Shown piece after piece: positions 35,811 through 48,300 of a stretch of DNA of 64,000 bases. The stretch lies in assembly GCA_033782935.1 (NCBI GenBank), contig JAWQEG010001554.1, positions 1 to 64,000 on the forward strand, written 5' to 3'. The stretch's first letter is position 1. The number at the start of each line of letters is the position of its first letter. The stretch is from Petrolisthes cinctipes. Its lineage: Eukaryota > Arthropoda > Malacostraca > Decapoda > Porcellanidae. Made by a program: the position numbers and the translations under genes. The notes below the pieces were generated by a model. The model saw nothing but the letters and a program-made list of their open reading frames with translations. It was not told the origin of the DNA and searched no databases.

Positions 35811-38800
35811 TAAATGAGTTTTGAGATGCGTACATTTCGAACTATAATATAATATAACAAAAATAGCGTTATTTTGTGACGACATATGTGTATCTGAGCT
35901 TTGTAGTCAAACTTGTGTTCCTTTCCGTGATCTAGATTGATTTTGAAATTATTTAAATTTTCTGAGTTAATAATAAAATTACAATGCTGAGGGTGAGGGA
36001 GAAATAGTGAGATCAGTGATAGAGGCAAAGCACAATCATATTGCCATTCATTAACCATCCTGCTGCTCTACACACGGTGACACTGGCCACTTTTCAGTGG
36101 ACGGTGACTGCCAGCCTGCCACTCTTTTGTGGCGAGAAATTAAACACGTATGTTTCTATGGAAGCCTGCAGTATTGACCTTGCATTTTGTTAGCCACGCC
36201 ACGGTGGCTTGCTGCTGGTGATCACTGATATCGTTAATTTAATTAAATGCCGCCCGAAACATGCGACAGTGGCAGGGCTGACATTGTTGACGGTCATGTT
36301 GGGAGTGGTCAACCCAGCTGGTTGGGGGAAATGTTATGGATTGTGATATATTAATATGTGAAGTGGAGAAACACCCAGCCCTGTGTGACCTCCAGTTTTG
36401 TTGAGGAGCCATTTTGTGACACAAACTACCTCACCGACATTCAAGGATAATAGACTATAGTCTATCATCCTTGCCGACATTCATGATGGAATCGCGACTG
36501 CCTGTGGTAGCCATGAATAAGTTGCCCGTGTGTGGCACGTTGACAGCAACCCACCACCAAACAGTGGCAGACACTTCTGTCAACCTCTGACCCAATGGAA
36601 TTTTGAATTAGAGATATGCTATTTTATACCCTCCCAAAAGGTAGTATTTTCAATAAAACTCTAGAGAGTTCACACCCTCCTTTAGCAAATGGCTGCCCAT
36701 TCTGGAAGTGGTGTTTCTTGCCATAGTCAACCGAGTGCAATTCTCCTTTTTTTCTTAAATTGTCACAACTGAACTAATTTAATATAAAAGTCACCATATT
36801 GGTACAGTTGTACCAACGAAAAACACCTTGGAAAAACAATGAAAAAGTCACAATGTACAGAGTGCAAGTACTATAGTGAACAATCAATCACTACAGGTAC
36901 TATTGGCCACAAGAATCAGTACACACGCTGTTTTCAAGGTCTTACAACATACACAATATGTAAAATTACATAACTGCAATAAAACATTATTATTGGGATT
37001 GTTGTTTTACAATCAGAGACCTATCATTGTGGTGTACTTCCAGAATAATTATCTCTTTCCATATAGCCTGTGTAAGAATTCCTGTGGCCAACTGTACATA
37101 AGGGTAAATTAAAATCTTTTTAGCAGTTCCACTGACATTTATTTTAGAAAAAGGAAAACTGATCTAGAACTGGGCAGGGATTTTAGTCTGTGTTGGAAGG
37201 CCATAAACAAATGTAGCCTGGGCTTAACCAATATCGCCCCACAGACTTATGAACACCTAATTACAAATAACATGCTTCACCCTGGCCCCTTGCGTTAACA
37301 TAAAATTCTTTAGAACCACCTATAAAATGTACATCTGATGTTAATTTACAAAAAAAAAATAATTGAGAGATAAAGACCTCATAAAATATTCAAGGTTGAG
37401 AGGCTTAAACTTTTCATATTTCACTAGGTTTGTGTTCAACTAGTCATTCGTAATAGAATACATTATCTTTTTCAAATACAGTATCAGAACAAACATATGT
37501 AGGCAAATTTAAAAGCTGCATCTGTTTGGAAGTTCAGGTCGTCAATAGGTCGGCAGAGATGGAGATTGAACCTTGGAGAGTCATAAAAAGCAAAAAAAAA
37601 AAAAACCTTTCTTTGATATACTGTTTATCACAGTAAGTTATCCCTATTCGGGACCACAGGAGAGGGAATATAACCAACATAATCATGATTAGTTGATAGC
37701 TTAACTAACAGCATAGTTATTGTCCAGTAGAGCTGGAAAATTACAGCACCACAGTATTCCTCTCTGAGTGGCTTTACACCTAGCCAATGAATGTGAACAA
37801 ATATAAGTGAAAACCCATTAATTTTTTATTGTCTGGGCTTGGTGTTTATTATTCGTCACATTTCCAATAATTTGTGATTCACAGGTTTCCCAAGACATCC
37901 ACACTTTGCTAGCAACTATCAACGGCACTGACAGCTTTGTATGAATTGATGTTCACTCGCTTGGTGTAAACCCACCCTCATGCTATTTGATAAAGCATAA
38001 CTACTTCAGTACCACTTCAATCCTGTGATAGCATTTTTGGATTATGTATTTCACAGCCTCAAATGAGTCTTTACATCTCAGAAACTATACTTTGTGGCAA
38101 GTTAATAATAATTAATAGCTACAGCAATGCAATAACAAGCCTGCTATATATCAACCCATTGCTACCCTGTAGAAGTTGATGCATCAATACCAGTTTCCAT
38201 TTTGAGTGAATTATGATCAATATGATTCTAATTCCTTAGTGACTAATGTATGGCACCCCTACTTCATTTAGCAGTATTAGCTTTCTCACATACAATATTC
38301 CTAACTGAAGTTGTACTCCAAAGCTAACAATTATTTAACTTACTGTCATACACTGATAACTCTACAACTTTAATTACAACTTGCAATCAAAATGGTCAGT
38401 GTTAATAATGCATCTGTTCACTTAATTTTACAGACACCGAGAAAAGTTTTGGTTGGGACAGAAGTGCATGTGATGCTACCTCCTAGTCTTTTGAAGAATA
38501 AAATTTAATGGACAGTGGTTAATCTAAACCCAAACCTAGCATAACATTGCACATCCCATTGACTGAGCCAATTTTCAAAACTATGCCAGGTATAACGCAT
38601 TCACTTGGTCTGGTGCAATTATAAATTCTAGATCTGTTAATGGTATTTTTCCTTCACCAGTTTTCTGTGATCATTCCCACATTATTATGGACAACTATGA
38701 GCTTCCTCTTGCAAAGGAAACAATAAATTATGTGGGTGATATCCAGTAGCAGGTAGGTCACAACAGATGACTGACCTAAATTTTAATATAATTTATCATT

Positions 38801-39353
38801 TGAAATATTAAGTAGATGGACAGTGTGGGTGGACGAGTATATCATCTACTGAGGCTGTGAATAACAAAACAATATATAATGGATGGTCAATTAAACCATT
38901 GTAATTAATTTATAAAAAATTCTCATGTATCCTATACCCAAAAAAATCTGAGTGCTTCAAAACAATAACATATAATTCATTATTTAAACAACAACACTTG
39001 GGGCTGGTAGAAAGCTGGTAGCATTGTCATCAACAAGAAAAGGGGAAACAAAATTGCTCAAGCTGTCCCGTCTCCTTTAAGTTAAGTTATAAAACCTTTA
39101 AGTCATTTCTCTGGCTGGTCCACATTATCAGGCAGGATTAAGAGCCACGACATAAAAACTTGGTTCTATGTCTCTTCTTGGTTCTATGTGTCTTCTCACT
39201 TCAATGAACAAATACATGAATAGTACACATAATTTGAGTGTTGCTATATTCAACTTAGTAATGCATATATAATTTCAAAAAAGCAACACTTTCTATATGG
39301 TGGTCATGTATCAGACAAGAGGAGTACCTTAGATTACTAACAAATTTGTGTCC
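35811..39353. other. Intergenic region between PATL1 and NOP56
   Basis: No exon can be supported. The right part is probably PATL1 3' UTR, with minus-strand AATAAA motifs, for example opposite 37138-37143. The left part, 36060-36560, contains several short inverted segments (see findings). The rest is AT-rich unique sequence. Confidence 0.55.
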
Positions 39354-42300
39354 TTAAGACTTGACAGGTGTTTGACTACTGGTCTTGTTAATGGTGGCAG
39401 TTTCCAGTAATGCCATCCTGTCCTGAGCTGCTCGCACTAGTTTAGGGTCAGCCTGAGAGTTACATCGAGAGAGGTGGTGTGCTGGAGGGAATGGGGAGGC
39501 AGCCAAGGCCACCGAGGGTAAAGCCTGGGGCATGTCTGCCTTGTTGCTGTCTGAGAGAGAGGTCGGGGAGGTGAGGGCTGCCACAACACTGGCCAGAAAT
39601 TCTTGCCAAACTTCACTCTCTGCCAAGGATGCCTGTAGTTGCTCACCACGCACCATCATTGCCAGCACCAAGCTTACGCCATACTGTAAGAATAACATTT
39701 TCAATTTAGGTTCACTCTATTTAATTCTATGAATGGTTTTGTCTTGGTTAAATTTTGTACCAAAATCAAGGAATAAATTATAGATAAAAATTTCCTATGT
39801 TTATGACATACATGTATGGCAGCTGCAAAGCACGAATAAAGCCTCTGAGGTATGAATATGATGATGAAAATGATTATATTACAATCCTAACCTTGTTACT
39901 GAGAGCTGTAGTGAGGTTGGTCTTCTGTGTCGATATCTGCGAGGACTGGGAGGTGGAGGAGGTGAGAGCCACAGCCAGTTCCAGAAGGCGTACATGAGTT
40001 GCAGCAGCCACCAAACGATCTGTCATAGGCCAGAAAAGGGCCAAGTGCTGTTCGTGAACATCCTTCTTAACCAGGAGTGGCATGTTCTGCAATACTGTCC
40101 TCACTAGCTTCACACATTCTTCCTCCCCAAGCCATCTAATTACCTTACTCAACAAACTCTGTCCAAAAAAAGAAACACAAATGTTAAAAAGTTTGTAGAT
40201 AAGCAAGGGAAAAGGGTTATAGCTATGATTATTGTTTTTGAGCCACAATTACGAGGAAAAATTAGATTTAGCATGTTCAGTTAAATAAATAGTCATTATG
40301 GGGGGTGATAAAACCATACAGCGGCAGTTTTGTTCATATAATTCAAGGACGCTTTAGCAATACTTTCATCAACATTTCCCATATAAAATGATGCCTTGTT
40401 CCCCCATGGGAACTCCTCTTAAGGGCTGGTTTATGTGTAATAAGGTACTCATCAAATTCTCATGCAGTCCCTACATGTCCCCATTATAACACATCATAGT
40501 TTAGTTGCTTTCATACTACAGTGTATCACCCATCTAAACCGTACATACCAAACAACCTACAGTAAACATTTCTTTCTCTCAGGTTCCCCTAAACTTTACA
40601 CCTTCCTATCTCCTAGCCCTCTCACCTTGCCCTTCCTGATACACAGTAATTGGACGAGGATCTCAGGTGCTGCTGTGATGTTCTGCCATAACCGCGCTGC
40701 CTGCTTTCTGGACTTGGATTGGAAGAGGTCGCGAGTTGGGCAATCAGGTAAGTGTCGGATTTTGCGCTCCAGGTCATCCAACTCCATCATTACGTTAAAT
40801 AACTGTTGGAGATTTATTAAAATTACGAAGTGAAGTAACACGTAAAAATATATCACATTTGTGGCTGTAATGTATAGCAACTAATTAATTTATATCCAAC
40901 TGTAGCAATTTTTACAATAAAAAATCAAACAAAACAAACCTTTTCCACATAGAGCAACAGGTGTCGATGTTTCCTCATTTCACGCTGCATGGGTGTTGTA
41001 GGATGAGATGGGTCAAGATGCACCACCTGAAGGTCAATAATCTTGCGTGGTGCATTGACACTAACCACCTGTAACTTCCCCAGAGAGTTTTCCAGTCGGG
41101 GAGGCTCGTATTCCCGTCCACCATCTTTCCCTCGGTCAGGTAAGAGCAGCTGGAGCCCGTCTATCTCAATAACTTCATCCTCTCGTTTCCTTTGCTGCTT
41201 TACACTGTGCATCTGTTGTATGAAGAGTGAATGAGGTACAGTGAGTAAAATACTTTTTTTTTTTTTTTTTTTTTTTTCTCAAGGGAGTTTTATTGATAAA
41301 ACACAGGTGGATATAACCAGATCACCCACATTGGTGCCAACTCTGCATACACCTCATCCTCCATGACAACTTATTTTAGGAGTACATGTTCAGTAAAATA
41401 TACCAATTTGGTGCCTTATTTATCTTGATTAGCTTTCAATATAATGGACTACAAGACGCTGCATACTGGAGTACAGCACACAGAGCTAGACTCTACCACA
41501 AGAGATACCATAACCAGAGGTTCCAACAGGGTTGTTTTCGTGTACAATTGGGCTACTTCCAAGATAAAGGGATGGAATAATTTGAGGGCTGATCAAAAGT
41601 TTTTATGTAACTGTTAGACTAGTTAATATCCTACATGCAAACAAACACAAAACATTTTCATATCAAAATTATTATGCACAATATTTAGAATTTGTAATTA
41701 TTTCAGAGCATATAGTACAGGTAACTTTGGCTATCCCTTTGATGGTGGTTCTCCAGGCCTCTCCTCTAACATCAAGTATCAACATACCACATAGTAGTAG
41801 TCATCCTGGTAGGGTGAGTCTGTATGTAGTTGCATGGCCTGGATATATTTCAGCCAACCCTTCTCTCGTGGGGTCATGAGGCCACAGTATTCATCTTGCT
41901 CCCGTTTTCTGTGCCATTCCTCCCATTCTGCTTCACTGTCCCTCCGCGTCCTGCCCCCTCCATGGTCATCTCCTCGTCCTCCGCGCTGATCACCAGTACG
42001 GTCATACTGGCTGTATCAATGAAATATCAGGTTTGATTTAGTACAGGGAAGTTAAGTTAACCCTAAATCATAAGACACAAATCACACACAGACCCTAGCT
42101 GGAAGGCATGCTCTTTTTTAGCCTAATTAATAAAATGGGGGGTTAAAGAAAACTCTGTATAACTCAGTATAATAGGGGCTTCAGCATTACTGTATCAAAC
42201 AATATGCCATGTTGTTCTAATGCCCTACCACTCCCCCATTTTTCAAAGCAACGTAAAACCAACACTTACAATGTATGGACTGAAGCATACATGTACAGTT

Positions 42301-45300
42301 TTATAGTAGGCTAGCCAATGGCCTACTAACCTATATTACGGATACCGACGCTTCCATAAATTAATAAAATTCCACAAAAAGGCATTGAAAGTGTCACTCA
42401 GAAGTGTCTCTCAACATACTCTTGACTGACATGATGTATATCATTACAATGAAAATTATATAGTGTAAAAAATATAAAGGGAACAAGCATTACACCTAAC
42501 CTTTTATTCTGGTCATAGGGTCTGCGGTCAAAACCCCTGCGATCATATCCATTGTGGTAGAAGTAGTGGCCACCTCCCATTGATTCCTGGTTGCGGTTGT
42601 GATAGTGGTAGTTCTGTTGCTGCTGCTGTTGTTGCTGCTGTGGGTGGGGGTGGTTGCTGTAGTGGTGGGAATGATGATGGTGAAAGTTACCAAAGCCACC
42701 TTCGTTGTGGTGGTGGGGGGGATGGTGAGGGTGATGCATGGGGTGGTGGTTGAATGTGATATTGTTCTTGCTGTTCACAGATCCTTGGAAGCTGTTCATG
42801 AAACGCTGTTGCTGCTGTTGTCTGTGAGAGAACTGCTGCTGTTGTTGCTGCATGGGCCCTCCAGCAAAGTTACCTTTTGGAGCAACAGTGAATTTGTTAC
42901 AATCTTAGTCCTGGTTAATGCTGACACAAACACATATTGTCACCTAAAGATACAGGTACTGTACAAACATACAATCCATACCTCATTCATATTTCTTCAC
43001 TAAAGGGTGTAGAAGCCCCAATATAAGCACCCTTAGCTATATCATGAGAGGGTGGCTAACCCATTCCCATTTAAAGTACAGCATGAGTTAAAAACTACAA
43101 GGCCATCTGCTAAACCCAGATCAGGCACTCTAAGCCACTAGACCAAACTCGAGCTGCACAAGTACAAGTATAATAACATTTCAATTTACTGTTAAATCCA
43201 TCGTTGAACTTTATTCTTCAAGTACTGAAAATTAAGTGATATAATAATTATTCAAAGGATATGAATATTACCTTGGTTTAAGGGTGGTCTCTGGAAGGGT
43301 CTGTTGAGGTGTGCATGTCCACCAGGATGAGGGAGATTGTTGAAAGGTCCCATTCGCTGGTGGTTAAACTGAGGTAACTGCTGCTGACTTGGACTTCCAA
43401 CTATACTGCCACTACCAACTTGCTGCAGGTTAGACTTCCCCAAGGACTGCCGGGCTAACTCCCTCTCCAGGTCTTCTGCTCTCAAGGCCTGTACACATAA
43501 GCAAACAAATGAATTTTTCTGCCTTTTTGACATGAAGGAAAAGAGGGTTTAGGTCTCAATGAAATGGGCAATTATGTGTAATCTTCAAAAATAAAAGATA
43601 GTTCCAATTTCATCATGACTGCTTAACAAATGATGTGCCATCTCAGATCTGAATATGAGTATACTAGCCACTAGGTACATTCCATCATATAGCATGAAAA
43701 TCCAAAAAAGGTATAAACCAAAATTAACCCATTAAAATATCTACTATCTAGACTTATTACTTCCCAGTCATATTTCTAAAGCCAGTAGTGCATACTAAAT
43801 ATACACATGTTAAAATGCAAATAAAATAATAGTCAATAAAACCAATGGGACCACGGATAATGGTCTTCTCAGCTGTACTTCTTTCCCTATCCACTATACA
43901 CTACTACTACTCTCTAATTCATGAATTCCTGGGAATAAAGTGAGTAAAGTCATTTGGTATTACTCACCGTAATGTGAAGTGGTCCTGGCTGTGTGCGTGC
44001 ATGTTGTAACTTCATTTCTTCCTCCAGCTCTGCTACTGTCTTAATGGTTGGGAGGCTCATGTGTGAGACAGGATTAGGCTGTGGCTGGGACAAGCCAGGC
44101 AGGGGTCCAATAGGCTGGTTAAGCCCATTGGAGTGTGGGGGATGAGGATGGGGATGGGAGGAGTGAGTAACAGGGCGTAGCTTGTCCACTCCTGGGGAAG
44201 GGGTCCAGATACTGTCAGAGGGAGATCCAGGAAGGTCAGGTCCTCCCAGGAGGGAAGAGCCCACATGAGAGTGGCTGCCAGGGTATCCAACCATGCTGAT
44301 AGGTGCACTGCTGCTGTTGCTGTTATGACCATCATATCTACCTAGACCAAGATTCCTCAGCTCACCCAGCAGACCCCCATCATCCTGAAACATCACTGAT
44401 ATATTAGTGATTGTGGGTTTCCGGAAATTTCATGAAATTATTGAATTCTTCTTGGTTACATTTTAGTCACCTACAATGTACGGGATTCCAGTTGACACTT
44501 TAATATATATTTTTTTATTACAGTATGCTAATGGTTCCAAACTAGGCTGACTTTCCATTGACGGATAATGTGAGGGCAGCATAAGTTGACTGGGTTGCGT
44601 TATTATCTATGTGGCTTTTAAGAAAACTCCTTAAAAACTAGAAAATACTTTAAAAATGTTGGTTTATGATAATTTTGTGGATATTACTACATTTTTAGGG
44701 GTGCCACTGCCCCATGCCTCCCTATTCTCAGCACTTAGAGAGAGATGTGTCCTTACCTCTTGGCTCTGGTGATGGTGGGCGGCCCTGGCTCCATCCCGCT
44801 TCCCGGCCTCTTCCAATGAAGAGAGATGCTCATGGCTCTCTTCCCAGTCCCCATCCACGGCCGCTGACCCAAAAGTTTCATCGTTGAGTGCGTCATACTC
44901 TTCGGATTCCAGTACCCCTGCCTCTAACCCCCCATCCTCGGGCTGCAAACAAAAAACAATTGTTAATATCCGACATCCAGTTAAATAATAATTTCAAGGG
45001 GAAATGAAATAATTGCATTTAGAGGACTTGGAGCAGGCTTTTGACAGTCTTTTGAGTCCAGTGGGCCATGAAAAAGGTTTGTGTTCAGAATTGTATTGAT
45101 AGAGTGGTTATGAATATGTAGTTATAGTTCAGGGTGAGATGTGTTAGAAATTATCTGTTATTGTGGAGTCCACACCACTCTTGTTTATTAAGTTTTTGAG
45201 GTTCTGTCTTGTGATCTCAGAATGAGAACACCATTGGAATTGTTGTATGTGGACGACTTGGCATTGTCAGCAGACAGTTTAGAGGAGTGAAGATGAAGGT

Positions 45301-48300
45301 ATGGCATACATCGGCCTGAAAGATAAAACTGGCAAACCTAAGGTGACTGTTAGTCGGGAAAGAGGTGGTGATGCTATGGAAATTTGGGAGTGGACATGTG
45401 CAGTATGCAAGAGGGAGGTTAATGTATTCACATTTCTACTGTGATATTGCCACATTTTGACAGAAAGTAATATTGGGGGTAAAGCAACTCCTTCAGGCAA
45501 CTATCCTGCATAAACAAAGACCATAAACACAGATCTATCTACCTAAAATATCAAACACTATTATGAAAGAAGCACCCCTTACCTCAAACATTACTTGTTC
45601 AGGGTTATAATAGGTTGCATTCACCCAGCTCTCTGTAGCTTAGATTTGTCCTTATCTGATACAGCTACCAATCGCCCATCACCTGCTCATTGAGTTCTAT
45701 TAAAAATTGTAGTGAACCTGGAATCTACCTACATATTACCTAACCTAACCTAACCTAGACCGAGCAAACATCTTCAGACTCGGCACACAGATAAAAAGGC
45801 ACCTGGCATATTTTGTGCACATCATCACTATTCACCATGCTGACATTGTGTATTATGTGTGTGTTTGGGTGGGTGTGCGAGGATATTACCAGATTACCTA
45901 CTAAAATGATTAAAACATGTGTGCTGGTGGGTGAGGGTAACTCGAGGTTACCTATAAAAATTATTAATACATAAGATGTGTGAAGTGGGGATTAATGGTC
46001 ATGTGTAGTGAAGATGTGTGAAGGGAGGGAGGGAAATGGTGATGTGTAGTCGGTAGTGAAGATGAGTGAATGGGGATAATGGTGATGTGTGAAGTGGGGA
46101 TAATGGTGGTAAGTGGTTGGTAGAAAAGATGTGAGAATTGGAGGTGATGGTGGTAAATTAGCGGTATTAAAGATGTGTGTAGTGGTGTAATGGAGATGTG
46201 TAGTAAAGATGGGGGTAATAAAGATGTGTGAAGTAGGGGTAATGGTGATGTGTAGTGGGTAGTGAAGATGTGTGAAGTGGGGATTATGGTGATGTTGTAG
46301 CAGGCAACCTTTATGTATAATTATGATTGATCACATTCCAGGTTAGCTATAAAACTTTATACAGTATGTAATGTAGAACCTGAAGAAATAAACAGACCAG
46401 ACCAACACAAACATATACCCCAAGTGAAGATCACATCTCCACTAATATTGTAACTACACGTTACAAATAGTGACCCCAGAATGACAATGGCAAATAACGA
46501 TAACGTAGCCTCAGTGGCCTTCAAAGCCCCTACATTTTGCACTCACGACTTGACGCATGAGAGTTCTATATAATGTGCTGTAGTGTTTTTCATACGAATT
46601 TGTAGTTGATATCTGGCGAAAATTAGTGTTTTCGAAGATTGGGTGGGGTGAGGGGAGGGTGATATCTCCAACGACGGATATGAACTACAGATTTGTTAAA
46701 AACACACTATTACACATTGCATTCTGAAAACCTTGAGTCTAAAAGATATTATGGACAAATGTTTGAATATTACCTTAAAGGTAGTTAGTTTTATTACGAA
46801 AGCCATGCATTTGTGACGGATATAACTTATGAGGAAATGACATACTGTACATGTATTAAGAAATGGTAAATATTGAAAGAATTACCGTTATTGCGTACGG
46901 TTTTTCTACCTTCATTACCTACTTATTTAGACAATTCTAAGACTATTTTCTTCTATGGCATTTCCTCCGCAAATGCCCCATTTCCAAAATAGGGTATATT
47001 CAAATGGGGCATTTTGAAATTAGCTTGACCTTACCTAGACCGCATCAGACTACCGGGACCTAACCTGGGCAAACTACCAGGAAATAACCGTGGTAAAGGT
47101 TAAAGGTCCGCCAATGAGTGGCAGTCAATGGGACAGAGTGTAGCACACACTATGTATATGAAACACAACTATAGCACGCATCACAAGGATGATGAGTGGC
47201 CCAAAGACCTCTCCACCCACGTGAGACCCGAGTCAGCCTCGGCTATGGCTGCTTAAGCAGGAAGACCTCAGACAGCTGACTCAAATCCCCCACCCCCTGC
47301 TCACAGGGGTGGTAACCTCTGGCATCAGTGAAAGATTTTTATAGTGGAAGTACAGGAAATGACCGGGGCAAAATGCTGGGACCAAGCCAGATCTGGCAAC
47401 ACTGCTACAAAACGGTAATTCTTTCAATAAATACCGAAATGTATTTGGCAGAAAAGAATTGATGGTAGTGATTATGGACAAACACTTGAATAATACAGTA
47501 CCAAAATAGCATTACAAAGTTACCATTGGCCTCTACTGCCCACATTAGACTTGGAAGAATTAAGCCGGTATCACACGGTCGCTCTTTTCCTACGACATCG
47601 TGTCGTACGACACCATTTTCGACGACATGTCGCGTGAAACAATAGCACACGGCAAATTCTCATTCAGACAACAACGACGACCGACGACACCACGCGGGCG
47701 GCGGGACAACCAAAACACTTTGTTACAAAAGCCACATCACCAAGGATGGACGCCATTAACCGAACCGAACCTAACCTAACCTAACCATTTTAGCTGTTGG
47801 AGCATGTGCAATTGCTTTGGAAGAAGAAGAAAGAGGTTTGGACCAGGCGGCAGGCGAAAGCAGAAATGTAAACAAACCCCGAAATCAAATCAATATTCCA
47901 TGCTTATATTTAACAGTTAAATTCGGTGTATATAATATATAAGATCTAGGAATACAATTTCTATATTCAAAAAATGATACCTAACACTACTTAAATCATA
48001 ATATGCCATAATAATATATTCCATACAATATTATTCACTATAGACTTTCAACGACTTTCTCCCTGTCGCAGGAAATCGCCGACAGTTTTCGATAGTTTCC
48101 GTCAACACCTCGTCGTCCGAAATCTCCCATTTCCCACGACATGTCGTCGAAAATCGTGTCGTACGACACGATGTCGTCGGAAAAAGTGCCCGTGTGATAG
48201 CCGCTTTAGAGACTGTACATTCATTAAAATACATGAGGAGGTGTGATCCTTCTGTGCAATTATAATTGTACGGTATTATATCCTGGTTAAGAAAATCCTC

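Noticed and set aside
45745..45762. Interstitial telomere from TTAGG-type repeats (also near 9160 and 47769)
   Set aside because: Only three to four units in each place, two of them within or beside transposable elements. They are too short to mark a telomere or fusion site.
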